From assembly GCA_020796225.1 (NCBI GenBank), contig CM036758.1, positions 65,644,774 through 65,708,773 of the forward strand: 64,000 bases of DNA, read 5' to 3'. Origin of the DNA: Arion vulgaris. Taxonomy: Eukaryota; Mollusca; Gastropoda; Stylommatophora; Arionidae. This document shows, piece after piece, positions 10,683 to 21,854 of this stretch. Both the position numbers and the translations under genes were made by a program. Every line of letters starts with the position of its first letter. Within the stretch, counting starts at the first letter, position 1. The notes under the pieces were generated by a model. It made no database searches. It saw nothing but the letters and a program-made list of their open reading frames with translations, and was not told the DNA's origin.

Positions 10683-13473
10683 CACGGCGAACCAACACCG
10701 CTCTTTTAGTAATTTGCACTACTTTTTCAGCGCAGTCGCGACGAACACAAGTCAGCCATTGTGTTTTCGATCGAATCGATGAAACAGCTTATAAACAATT
10801 GCTTCATATGAAATATGTGTCATTCATATAGTAAACCGATTGTTCTACGTGTAACTGTAACATATTCTACAGATCTGAAAATTCATGATTATATGTTAGT
10901 AGAAGCTATTTTGAAGAAATTTTTTCGATGGTCACTACCATTATTTTGGAACCTTGAAAATTTCGCTTTGGTACTACCCATAAACATCGTATTTACGTGA
11001 AACTGCATTATTAACTTCTCTTTACTCATAAATTTTCATTACTAGAAACATTTTTCTCTTCTAATGGCAACTTTACGTTTGCACGGCGTCAATAACCTAC
11101 AGACTTACATTTATCATGTGCTACGAAGCCGGTTTGCTTTTGACGTCCATAACAACCGCTGCAGTTTGAGATCTTCTCGTGAATTCTTTTCGTCATTTTA
11201 CTTGTGTCAACGATATCCAGCAATGCTAAATACAAATTTTTAATTTTCTTTTATATTTCAAACATTATTTATGCCTTTCAGTTGACTTTTGTATCGAGTA
11301 TCAACGGTAATATTAAATATACCACACTAGATCTAGCTGTCCAAAGTGAACCATTCGTCAGCGATAGACGGCAATAATGATTGACCCGATCTTTATCGTA
11401 CACTATTCAGATTTACTTGAGAAGTCTCATATTATTGTATTGTGATTTCAGAATTAAAATAACTAGTGAATCATTTCAGTATTCTGTTAGCTGTCTTTCT
11501 TAATTATAGGCATTTCATGTTTAAAAGTTGTGCCATATAAATTGCACTCATTGCTTAGCTGCAATGAAGCTTTGTGACAAAATATAGTCTAGTAGCAATT
11601 TCAAATGTAACTATTGCAAGATCATCTACATTTTCTTTTATGTAAACTTCTTCTGTGACTTTCAATTTGTTAGTGGTTGAACTAAATGTGATCATTTATA
11701 TTTACTCAACATATATAAATGATTTACCAAATAAGTATCCAGCATGTTTGCATGTGAGATGTGCATACATAAGTAAATATATAAAACACTATTCAAAGAG
11801 TCACTCAGAACAGCACAACATATTGCAGATAAATCAAGAAATATATGAATACAAAAATTAACATCTGATGCTAGAGTGAATAATTTACCAATATGCTTTT
11901 ATTATTTTCTAAATTGTTTTGGTTGTGTGGAAATATATATGAGCTACTAGATCAACAGTTTCAATAAATAATATTCATTATGATCTCCCATGCAACTGGC
12001 TTCAACCTTGCAATAACATTAAATATATTTATTACTTTATTTTTAAAAACTGGAGATAGAGGTTGTGTGAATAATTTACTCAGAAGGTGTTAAAGCTTGA
12101 CCATCATTGCAAAACTAAGGTCAAATGCATGGGGAAATTAGAAAGGATATTATTCAATGAAATTGTTGATCTAGTAGTCAATACATTTTTAAAACAATCA
12201 AGAAAGTTTTTGATAATAATGAAAACACACTGGTAAATCATTTACCTGTACTTCAACTATATAGAAATTAGGATTTATACAAAGATCTGATTTGCTGTAT
12301 CATTGTGTTTACTGTACCTTTGATTAATCAATTTTACTCAAAGCTCAGGTCCTACACAAAACTTTCAATGACATAAAATGTGCTTGTTCAATGTATGTTC
12401 ATATAGAAGACATGATGCAGTATTTCATCACTAATTATCACATTTAGTTCAACCACTAACAAATTGAAAGTCACAGAAGAAGTTTACATAAAAAGAAAAT
12501 GTAGATGATCTTGCAATAGTTACATTTGAAATTACATAGACTATATTTTGTCACAAAGCTTCATTTGCAGCTACAATGAGTGCAATTTAAATGGCACAAC
12601 TTTTAAACATGAAATGCCTATAATTAAGAAAGACAATTAAAAGGATACTGAAATGATTCACTAGTTATTTTAATTCTGAAATCACAGTACAATAATATGA
12701 GACTTTCATAAATCTGAATAGTGTACGATAAAGATCGGACCAATCATTATTGCCGTCTATCGTTGACGAATGGTTCACTTTGGACAGCTAGATCTAGTGT
12801 GGAATATTTAATATTACCGTTGATACTTGATACAAAAGTCAACTGAAAGGCATAAATAATGTTTGAAATATAAAAAGAAAATTAAAAATTTGTATTTAGC
12901 ATTGCTGGATATCGTTGACACAAGTAAAATGACGAAAAGAATTCACGAGAAGATCGCAAACTGCAGCGGTGTTATGGACGTCAAAAGCAAACCGGCTTCG
13001 TAGCACAGATAAATGGTAAGTCTGGTAGGTTATTGACGCCGTGCAAACGTAAAGCTGCTCCTTAGAAGAGAGAAAATGTTTCTAGTAATGAAAATTTATG
13101 AGTAAAGAGAAGTTAATAATGCAGTTTCACGTAAATACGATGTTTATGGGTAGTACCCAAGCGAAATTTTCAAGGTTCCAAAATAATGGTAGTACATCGA
13201 AAAAATTTCGTTCAAAATAACTTCTACTTAACATATAATCATAGAATTTTCCAGATCTGTAGAATATGTTACAGTTACACGTAGAACAATCGGTTTTACT
13301 ATATGAATGACACATATTTCATATGTAGCAATTGTTTACACGCTGTTTCATCGATTCGATCGAAAAACACAATGGCTGACTTGTGTTAAATTTATTTACC
13401 GTCACGGACTGCGCTGAAAAAAGTAGTGCAAATTACTAAAAGAGCGGTATCTCAATGCAAATATGACGCCGTG
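10683..13473. mobile_element. Large palindromic DNA element with ~1-kb terminal inverted repeats
   Basis: The arms 10683-11692 and 12438-13473 are reverse complements of each other with only small differences. For example, TAGTAATTTGCACTACTTTT on the left has its complement at 13413-13440. A loop of about 745 bp separates them. The ends are CACGGCG...CGCCGTG, flanked on both sides by ACTA, a 4-bp target-site duplication. Removing the element rejoins the LR remnant in register with its relative at 4790-4830. I see no transposase, so it is non-autonomous. The CAC terminus and 4-bp duplication would fit the Chapaev branch of the CMC superfamily, but that is inference. Confidence 0.85.
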
Positions 13474-13690
13474 ACTAGTAGATGTCAAGATTGAGAGAAA
13501 TAGGTTTCGATATTGATACAGCTCAAAATAAACGACATAAACATTCAATAATATTGATTAATCAACATTGAACTGGCGTGTGGGTTAGCTGGAGGCTGGT
13601 GGATTTGTTGAAGCGGAGATTGGAGCATCTATGGACATGTCTGGACTGATATGATGTTATCCCTCTTATAACCGTTAACGGGGCCGCAAG
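13474..13690 (+). pseudogene. LR retroelement, 3' part after the palindromic element
   Basis: It continues the copy begun at 10540. It contains GATATTGATACAG, as at 4845, then a region ending LLKRRLEHLWTCL at about 13615-13655. This is the arginine-rich segment followed by the terminal TC knuckle typical of LR. An S1 head fragment (GGGGCCGCAAGGGAAGCAAA) follows at 13680. Confidence 0.65.
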
Positions 13691-13869
13691 GGAAGCAAAT
13701 AATTCCACCCTTCATCTAAAAGACATGTTACTCGTACATCTGTTATTCGGCACAGTCAGAGTGCATGAGCCTTTGCGCTAGAGCGAACGGAAAAGTCATC
13801 AAAGAGGCAAGTGGCGCACATGCGACATCTACCAGCAGCATGACTATGGAGGTCATAGATGTGACCGAA

Positions 13870-14475
13870 TTTCTGGAGTGCTACAGACGCTACATTCCCT
13901 AAGCGACTATATGCGCATGATACAGAAGATCAAGACTGGTCACCCATGCATGCTCAGCGACTCTATGAGCATGATACAGAAGATCAAGACTAGTCACCCA
14001 TGCATGCTCAGCGACTCTATGAACATGGTACAGAAGATCAAGACCGGTTATGCACGAAGACAGTGGATGTATTTAATACAAAACTCGACAATCTAGACAC
14101 ATACCTTCCCATGTTTGTCCCAGGTCATGTTGGGGTGAAGGCAATGAGAGAGCAGATGCACTGGCGGGCAGTGCTACAATTGAGAATGGGTTTTCTATGG
14201 ACAAAAACGACATCATCGACGCTCTCAGAGAAAACGTATGCTCTCAAGATCTCAACGAAGAAGATAAAGTGAATTCTCTATCTCGGTTGCGCAAGTTGTG
14301 CATACCGATAGTTGCGGAAAGACGGGAAAGCTACGAGAGAAAACCCAGTAGATACATCAATCAATACAGAACGGAAGTTGTTAGCCTAAACACACTGAGA
14401 TACATACTTGAGAGGAGATCGGAGCAATTATGGACATGTCTAATGTGCGATGAAGATGATCCTCAAATGAACAGT
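13870..14475 (+). pseudogene. LR retroelement: RNase H domain and C-terminus
   Basis: This is the best LR C-terminus in the window. One frame gives an upstream stretch with TEDQDRLCTKTVDVF, then MFVPGHVGVK at about 14110. After a frameshift at NERADAL the segment DKNDIIDALRENV leads to YILERRSEQLWTCLMCDEDD at 14400-14460. The HVGVKxNERADAL motif is the C-terminal RNase H signature, and the end is a CxxC knuckle. A 54-bp block (RLYEHDTEDQD) is repeated three times at 13895-14045. A frameshift near 14150 and the lack of a 5' half make it a pseudogene. Confidence 0.75.
13895..14045 (+). repeat. 54-bp in-frame tandem repeat in LR coding region
   Basis: Three copies of a 54-bp unit contain CATGATACAGAAGATCAAGA. 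The unit is 18 codons, so each copy keeps the reading frame (HAQRLYEHDTEDQD). The copies differ by a few substitutions. Confidence 0.85.
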
Positions 14476-14955
14476 AACTGATAACGAAACGAAGCGATAT
14501 CTATTATGGAAAAGTCAACAGAAAATATGGGTATATAGACCATAATGTTAACTGGGACACCTCACATATCAATAATATCAGTGTATCGATCTACCACCTG
14601 TAATTGATGACAAATGTAGATGATTCCTTCAAATGAGACGCCAAATGACAAACGTGCAGTAAATGTTAAACATGGACAAACATTTTTTGGCAAGTATTTA
14701 TAATTTAATAAGGTGCTGATGTTAAGAACATACCTTGTATTGGATTTATTAATAATAAAACATATCATAAATCGCACATATAATGGAATGTATTTATCTA
14801 CACAGTAGAATAAACAAAACTACTATCATTACTGACGCCAGGTGTATATAATAGAATATCATGCATTCTACATCTGTCATATTTGAGAAACAGATAACTG
14901 CTCACTTATTTCTTGGTGACAATATATAACAATATGGTAAGGTACTCACATATCT
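14476..14955. other. Mostly unassigned; repeat U1 at 14530-14690
   Basis: The part 14530-14690 matches 17640-17790 in reverse complement. Shared words are GATGA..AATGAGA, CCAAATGACAAA and GCAGTAAAT. No coding motif is visible and the element type is unknown. The remainder is AT-rich. Confidence 0.45.
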
Positions 14956-14959
14956 CTAG

Positions 14960-15035
14960 AGCAGCAGTAGCCGTGTTGTTAGTGAACTCGCTTGCCGAAA
15001 TTTGATCGTTTCGAGTAAACGCAAACGTCTGTACT
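14960..15035 (+). repeat. S3 SINE head fragment
   Basis: It contains GCAGTAGCCGTGTTGTTAGTGAACTCGCTT, split here by description as GCAGTAGC and TTGTTAGTGAACTCGCTT. It matches the tRNA-like 5' end of S3 copies at 39200 and 59510. The body is missing. Confidence 0.6.
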
Positions 15036-15239
15036 TGCAGGTTGTCGCTCAGTAATCTTTCTGACGAACATCACACATATATCAGAAAGAGTGGCCAATG
15101 AGGGGTTGTTCTAGAGCACCCGTGGACGTGGCTCTCTGGACTATAATCACATGTCCACCGTGATCAATAAGGGATCTATTTTAGATCTCCAGCCTCGCTA
15201 GAAATGGGAGAATACTGCAGTGATAACCAATGAACCCAA

Positions 15240-15452
15240 CCTGAGTAGGAGTTTCCACAGTATGGAGGTTAGTACTACACACCTGGAGCTGTTGGAGGTA
15301 GGAGTCTCTACAGCACTGATGTTAGTACTACACACCTGAAGCTGTTGGAGGTAGGAGTCCACAGCACTGAGGTTAGCACTACACACCTGGAGCTGATGGA
15401 GGTAGGAGTCTCTACAGTACTGATGTTAGTACTACACACCTGGAGCTGTTGG
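15240..15452. repeat. ~53-bp minisatellite, four copies
   Basis: The units contain GTTAGTACTACACACCTGGA and GGAGGTAGGAGTC. The copies differ by a small deletion (GTCTCTACAG versus GTCCACAG). Both strands show chance open frames. Confidence 0.9.
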
Positions 15453-15454
15453 AT

Positions 15455-15840
15455 GTTTCTGGGTTTTAAAGAAAGATTGCAAATATGCAAAAAGAATGAT
15501 TAATCAACATCGGACAGGAGTGAGGAAGACCAAGCACAAGATGGAGCGACGGCATCATGAACAACCTTATGAAAATGAATATCAGCTTACAAAGTGCCTT
15601 TAAACAAGCACACACAAGATCACTGTCCCAACGCTTCTATAAAGAAGTAAATAGTAGAAGAGAAGAAGAAGAACAGTAGAGGTAGGCAGCTGGGGAAGCT
15701 GCTTGATCTATTGAGACATAGATCGCAGCAACTATAGGCATGTCTAGAGTGATATCATCTGTTGAGACATAGATCGCAGCAACTATAGACATGTCTAGAG
15801 TGATATCATGTTAATCCTCCTACAACTGGTTACTGAAAGT
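15455..15840 (+). pseudogene. LR retroelement 3' end, interrupted by an L7 LINE end
   Basis: The part 15455-15519 matches LR around 13510-13580 (ATGATTAATCAACATCGGAC). The knuckle region resumes at about 15690 with a TGGGGAAGCTGCTTGATC block. Within it the segment coding for arginine/TCLE is duplicated as a 58-bp unit (15703-15760 and 15761-15815, GAGACATAGATCGCAGCAAC twice). The inserted piece is an L7 end with a GAAGAAGAAG tail. Confidence 0.6.
15520..15675 (+). pseudogene. L7-family LINE ORF2 C-terminus with GAA tail
   Basis: The frame reads GRPSTRWSDGIMNNL, then SAFKQAHTRSLSQRFYKEV, and closes in a GAAGAGAAGAAGAAG tail. GRPxxRW is the basic box near the end of many LINE ORF2 proteins. 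It is 5'-truncated and sits inside an LR remnant. Confidence 0.75.
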
Positions 15841-16029
15841 GTGACACTTCTTTAAATGTTGAACACAAACAATTCAGATAAGGATATTAAATAATGTATA
15901 TCTATTGACACTCCCCCATACTCTTTGTCTCCTTGTAAGACAGCCCGTAAATCTAGGCGCATTCCGCCACCGAAAGTGCATGTATTATGTAGATGGATAT
16001 CTTTTTTGTTTTGTTTCTTGTACTTTTTT

Positions 16030-16850
16030 TCTAATCAATCAATCAATCAATCAAGTGCTGTGCCTGCCGGCGTAGGCGATCATGTCTCTCCACAACTCTC
16101 TTTGCTTGGTGCATGTAATCAGTTCTGACGTCGATATTTTGTCGAACCATGATGTCAGGCCATCCAACATCTTCTCCTTTGTCTTCCACGATCTCTCCTT
16201 CCCTGAATTTTACCTGTAGTCACCAAATGTTCTAAACCTTCTCTTCGCATTATATGCCCGAAGAACCTTGATTGTCGGATTCTTATTCTTTTGATAAGGT
16301 TTCTTTGTGTGCAGGCCTGATTTTAAACCTCCACATTTATTTTCTTTGCTGTCCATGGAATTTTCAGCATTCTTCTGTAAAACCACATCTCTGTGGCTTC
16401 CAATGATCTTATTGATTGTTTGTTCATTGTCCATGATTCGCTGTCATACACAAGTATTGGTTCAATATAGCACTGGTGTACTCGTTTTCGCAATGTCATT
16501 GGTAGTGTGTTCACGCATAGTGTGTTCTTCATTTTCATAAAAGCTGCTTTCGTTTGAGCTATTCTACTCCTAATCTCTATTGCACATCTTCCATCTGTTA
16601 GGAATGTTCCCATGTACTTGAATCGATGGACTTGTTTCAGTGTTGTGTTATTTATTTTGATATTACATGTTGGTGTTTTTTGTTTCTTGGAGACAACCAT
16701 AACCTCTGTTTTCTTTAAATTCATGCTTAATCATTTCTTTTCACTTTCTCCCACTAGTATGTCTATCAAGTCTTGTAGATCTTGTTCATTTGTAGCCATG
16801 AGAATTGTGCATCAGCGTATCTTAGGTTGTTTATATTCATCTCATTTTTC
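16030..16850 (-). pseudogene. L4-family LINE: RT end through C-terminus
   Basis: On the minus strand this is the longest readable L4 copy. A damaged YADD box (NNLRYADA, about 16815) is followed by GLSMNLKKTEVMVVSKKQK-type sequence. Next come FKYMGTFLTDGRCAIEIRSR, IAQTKAAFMKMKNTL and EATEMWFYRRMLKIPWTAK, and then, after a frameshift, RQSRFFGHIMRREGLEHLV, GRRDRGRQREKML and ELWRDMIAYAGRHST with a stop. A TTGA simple tail follows (16034-16053 as AATC on the plus strand). The second catalytic aspartate of the YADD box appears mutated. Confidence 0.85.
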
Positions 16851-16854
16851 TAAT

Positions 16855-17065
16855 AGGATGTTTTATTCACCTCACAGCGACAGGATAAGAAGAGATTTCT
16901 AGAAAGTGATTTTGAGTGTGCTTCATTAATAATGTTTTTCATGTGCTTCATCTTTGGTGAGTGACCTCTCACTCTCTATCTAGTTCGTTGCAGTAGAATT
17001 GCTCTTTGTGGAGCACTGTTGGTGTCTGTTTATTATGTCCGAACCATTTCATGTATTATTTCTTG
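16855..17065 (-). pseudogene. L3-family LINE C-terminus
   Basis: On the minus strand it gives SAPQRAILLQRT, IINEAHSKSLSRNLFLSC and the 3' sequence AATCTCTTCTTATCCTGTCG. This is the same place from which the 33-bp satellite unit appears to derive. It is frameshifted and stopped. Confidence 0.7.
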
Positions 17066-17104
17066 GAGTATTAATAGTAGACCTATGTCTTTAATAGTAT
17101 GAAT

Positions 17105-17480
17105 ATTTGTACTCTTCATATATATATTCAAAGTCTATATGTAATATATACATTCACAGTCTATTGTAACATAAAATTCAGAGTCTATATGTAATATATA
17201 CATTCAAAGTCTATATGTAATATATACATTCAAAGTCTATGTGTAATATATACATTCAGAGTCTATATGTAATATATACATTCAAAGTCTATATGTAATA
17301 TATACATTCACAGTCTATATGTAATATATACATTCAGAGTCTATATGTAATATATACATTCAAAGTCTATATGTAATATATACATTCACAGTCTATGTGT
17401 AACATAAACATTCAGAGTCTATGTGTAACATAAACATTCAAAGTCTATGTGTAACATATATATTCAACGTCTATGTGTAA
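17105..17480. repeat. 26-bp minisatellite, about 14 copies
   Basis: The unit is ATATGTAATATATACATTCA plus AAGTCT. Variants have CAGAGTCT or CACAGTCT, and the right end drifts to GTGTAACATAAAC. The seed sequence is not obvious. Confidence 0.9.
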
Positions 17481-18250
17481 CAAAATAAGTTATACTATCA
17501 CGGGTTCTAACGTCTCCATAACACAACCTGAATACTAATGTTAATGACTAATGGTATGTTTCTAATAAACTGTAACGGGGGACTTTACAAACAGTACCAC
17601 AGGGGGAATGAAATACTTCTAGTAACTAGGTTAAATTAATGACAATCGGGGCATCTTGTTAGTCCATGTTGCCAACACGTTTTTAATTTACTGCATTTTT
17701 GTCATTTGGTATCTCATCTGTAGCATCCATCAACATTGCTCATCACCCACAGGTGGTTGATCGATTCACTGATAGTATGTATATGTATATGTTGTCGCAA
17801 TTGTTTACATTTTTTGACTATATACCAATACATGATATCGCCGGCAATCAAAGTAAACGAGTCCTTGATTTTTCTAAGCACCACTTATAGGTTAGTAGTC
17901 TGCCAATGCTTTCTGAACGGTGAGGTCTAATTTTTACATATATTTACTACTTTTAAACCAGGTACTCTTGGAATGTGATTGAGATCACTGCCGCTGAGCA
18001 ACAGACTTACACGGTAAATAGGTTAATCTATACGTTATGGTGTCACAGTTGTTAAGATAAGGTTTATTATTATTAACAACACATATAACTAGTTACACAC
18101 AGTTAATATATAACAATAACAATAGCAACCTCCAGTGCCTATATACCACTAGAAAGATGACATTTGGGAGGGAACAACATGAATCATTGAATGTTTAAAT
18201 GTGCATATATCACAATTAGGCAATACATGTTAGATTTGGTTTATATGTAT
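17481..18250. other. Repeats U1 (minus) and R; otherwise unassigned
   Basis: TGTAACGGGGGACTTTAC at about 17571 looks like the start of an LTR, but I cannot find its end. The part 17640-17790 is the inverted partner of 14530-14690. The part 17820-18000 is a copy of repeat R (see 38980-39195). The remainder up to mariner has ATT and AAC simple runs. Confidence 0.5.
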
Positions 18251-18253
18251 ATA

Positions 18254-19573
18254 CGAGGGTGCATTGAAAAGTAATGCCTCCAAGTCCATAGTGTTCGGAG
18301 GCAATTGACACCGATATCAGAATAAAGTATATGTACGTGTGTTTTCAGGACAGTAAGTGTCAAGTGTCTGGAATGTTGCGCATACGCACAACATTATCCA
18401 AGATGGCGTCATACATGGAAATTCGGTTGAGAGCTGTGATTGAATTCTTGACGGCCGAAGGTTGTGTTCCCATCGACATGCATCGGAGAATGAGAGCGGT
18501 ATATGGTGACGCCTGTGTGGATGTGAGTACTGTTAGAAGGTGGGCAAGGACTGTTAAAGGCGACAATCCAGCGACGATGACCTTGCATGATCAGGCTCGC
18601 AGCGGACGACCAATTACAGCAGTGGATGAACAATACCAAGCTCGCGTGGACGAACTGATTCATGTCAATCGCCGCATCAAGCAAAAGATGTCGCTACAAT
18701 GCTTGAAATTTCGACTGAACGAGTACATCACATTATTCATGTATTGCTAGGGTATAGGAAAGTTTGTGCAAGATGGGTCGCTCGCATGCTGACACCGGAA
18801 ATGAAACATCGCTGACATCAGACGTGTCAGGAACACCTGATGCGATATGAACGAGAAGGCGATGACTTTATCTGCCGAATTGTCACTGGCGATGAGTCAT
18901 GGGTGCATCATTACGACCCTGAAAACAAGCGCCAGTCTATGGAATACAGGCACAAAACTCACCTACCCCAAACAAATTCAAAACTGTCGCCTCAGCGGGA
19001 AAAGTTTTGATGACCATTTTTTGGGACTGCCAGGACGTAATCCACACAGAATTTGTGGAACGCGGCAATACTGTCAATTCTGATCGGTATGTGGAAACGA
19101 TGAAGAAACTACGGGCAAGACTGCTACGTGTTCGTCCTGGAAAACACGCAGTCCTTCAACATGACAATGCTCGTCCACACACCAGTAGACAAACAGCGGC
19201 AGCATTAGAGCGTCTCAATTTTGACGACATTTTAGCGCACCCACCATATAGCCCCGATTTGGCACCTTGTGACTTTTTCCTATTCCCAAAGCTCAAGTAA
19301 CATCTCAAGGGAAACAGATATGCTTCTGACGAGGATGTGGCAGCAGATGTGTACCTGGCTTCGTGAAAATCATCAGATTTTTTCTTCGACGGGATGCAAC
19401 AACTAGTTCGACGTTGACGTGTGTGTGGGGAACGTGGAGGTGACTATGTCGAAAAATAATGACTCTATCGTGTAGTGGACATCTCAAACTTTCTGAAAAT
19501 GTATGTTTCATTTGTAAATTATGTATATTAACAAAGTTATGGACTTGAAGCATTACTTTTCAATGCGCCCTCG
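18254..19573 (+). mobile_element. Mariner-family transposon, full length, inactive
   Basis: The left end (CGAGGGTGCATTGAAAAGTA) and the reverse complement of the right end (CGAGGGCGCATTGAAAAGTA) form inverted repeats of about 35 bp with few mismatches. TA on both sides (18252-18253 and 19574-19575) is the mariner target duplication. The total length of 1320 bp is typical. The single internal gene is damaged. Confidence 0.95.
18403..19459 (+). pseudogene. Mariner transposase pseudogene
   Basis: Across three frames this gives a nearly full-length mariner transposase (about 350 codons). The N-terminal helix-turn-helix region is MEIRLRAVIEFLTAEGC, then VDVSTVRRWAR and ARSGRP. The catalytic part has VTGDESWVHHYDPENK, LQHDNARPHTSRQT and PPYSPDLAPCDFFLFPKLK. 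Breaks are a one-base loss near 18686, a stop at about 18813, a shift between about 18960 and 19005, a stop after PKLK at about 19297 and another shift near 19360. From the second D to the D of PCD I count 35 intervening residues rather than the usual 34, because of one extra residue in FDDILAHPP. The start was chosen at MASYMEI by similarity to the family. Confidence 0.9.
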
Positions 19574-19644
19574 TATATATATATATATATATATATAATT
19601 GAAACTATATAAGCTAGATTTCGTTAGAGATCTACGTTAGAAAC

Positions 19645-20905
19645 AGCAAGCATGCGATAATCACAGAGAGATCTCCCTCCTGTCAATTGCTGGCAAGATA
19701 CTGGACATAGTTCTTCTCAATCGCTTAATCGCTGACATGGACATGACTTACTCCCTGAGACCCAATGGGGCTTTAGAGCGGGTCGTGGAACAGCAAAACT
19801 GAAATTTGCTGCTAGCCAACTACAGAAGAAATGCCAAGAGCAGCACTGTAAACTTTTCATGGTTTTAGTCGATCTGACGAAGGCTTTCCACACGGTCGGT
19901 CAACAGAGACGGCTTTGGGAAAATCATAGAAAAATGTGGATGCCTAGTGAAATTCATTAAGGTCGTCCAACAGTTTCACGAGGGCATGATGGCACATGTA
20001 CTTGATGAAGGGAGCTGTCGGGGCATTCCATGTCACCAACGGCGTCAAACAGGGATGTACGCTGGCCCAACACTCTTCGGCATGATGTTTGCTACCTTGC
20101 TCATGGATGTTTTTGGGGAAGACGACGAACATGGGGTAAAGATTAGATACAGGACAGACGGTAATCTATTCAATATTCGAAGGTTAAAATCCTCCACCAA
20201 GGTAAATGAATCAGCCATCTCAAACCTGTTGTTTGCTGATGACTGAGTTCTCGTTACCAACTCTGAGGAAGAAATACAGACTTACATGGACAAGTTCTCA
20301 GTTGAATGTGTTATGTTTGGCCTTACCATTAACACCAAGAAAACAGAGGTCATGTTCCAGCCCGCCCCTAGAAAGCAGTACTACGATCCAGTCATCAACA
20401 TTAAACACCTGCCAACAGACAACTTTGCCTATCTTGGCAGCATTCTGTCCAGATCGGCAAACATAGACTCTGTGGTCAACAATAGGATATCCAAAGCCAG
20501 TGTTGCGTTCGGAAGGCTACGTGGGAGTGGAAGGGGATAAGCGTAGCCACAAAGCTGAAAGTTTAACAGGCCATAGTGCTAATCACGCTACTGTACGCAA
20601 GCGAGATACGAACACTATATAGCAGACACGCAAAAAAACTAAACCACTTTCACACAAGCTGTCTACGCAGAATACTAAAATTAAACTTGTAGGACTAAAT
20701 TCCAGATAGCGAAGTACTACTCATAAGAGCAAAGATCCCAAGGGACAGCACCCTGTTGCAGAAGTCCCAATTGAGATGGGCCGGTCATGTTGCTCGGATG
20801 CCTGATAAACGCATCCCAAAACAGTTGATGCATAGTGAACTTGAAGAGAGCAGACGTCCTGCTGGAGGACAAAAAAAACGTCTTAAAGTGTCTCTGAAAT
20901 GCAAC
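19645..20905 (+). pseudogene. LA-family LINE reverse transcriptase (5' part of split copy)
   Basis: RT motifs appear in order: SLLSIAGKILDIVLLNRLIA, RPNGALERV (decayed QxGFRxGR), FMVLVDLTKAF, LLFADD at about 20228-20245 followed by a stop, TKKTEVMFQPAPRK, and YLGSILSRSANIDSVVNNRI. The C-terminal region LRWAGHVARMPDKRIPKQLM and GGQKK leads to KVSLKCND. At least five frameshifts or stops interrupt the palm and connection regions. The copy is cut at 20909 by the TG...CA insertion and resumes at 24286. Confidence 0.9.
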
Positions 20906-21854
20906 GATATGTAACAGACTAGCTGGTACAAGGTCCCAGTTAAAAGAGGTAGTAGTGTTAATTTAATAGAATAATACTCTCTCATGAAGAGCAAGGAACA
21001 CACATAAGTAGACACTTAGGTCTTCAAAACAATAAATTTTAATATAAAAATAAATATTGATTCACAGTTAACTCTTCTAACTCAACGTCACTTTGGACAC
21101 CTGTAATGTATATCTTAATAAATCAATCCTCGGCATCAACTCACATCAACCTAATTCCTTCTATACTCTAATTGGACACCGTCTATCTCTATAAGTTCAC
21201 CGCAATTTAGTTCAATTCATAATTAAACAATATATCTTAGTTCAGAAATTCTTCTTTACTTTAGCGTCAACTCCCATCAGCCTAAGGATTTGACATGGTC
21301 ATCGCCAGCAATTCTATGTATGCTAGTGGTTGCACACTATGTTCAGAAATACAGTGGTCTAAAAGTGGCCGCTCTCTGAACTCTGTCATTAATTCGTGAG
21401 CACGTTTGAAATTGATTTTCTCGAAAACTACCTGTTGGATCTCAGTGATTTTTGCATGCAGCCTTAGAATATCCATGACGCTAAAATAAAGCTAACCAGT
21501 AGTCCATAGATGCTACGGATTTTGCACATCGGCGAATTCCTTTGATCTTTTATGACAATTGCAAATACGGGGCTCAAATTTTAGATTTTACAGTAATCCC
21601 TAGAATTTGTCCATGTCAATTCTATTCATAGGTGTATCTCCATATTACCTTGATAGGTCAAGTAATTAATTGTGTTGCCCTTTATGTGCAATCGTGAACT
21701 TGGATACAATATGCAACAGTTAGTGCTCCCCTTCGGTCACCATTAGACCCCAGGGTGTCTTAACTTCACCACAAATTGTATGATGGTAGACGCATTTGGA
21801 TATGGAAATGTATACGTTGCTATTTCTCAGTCTGTAATCAAAATATGATTTGTA

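Noticed and set aside
17571..17640. Start of another LTR (TGTAACGGGG)
   Set aside because: Suggestive 5' end only; no matching 3' end, target duplication or internal sequence.
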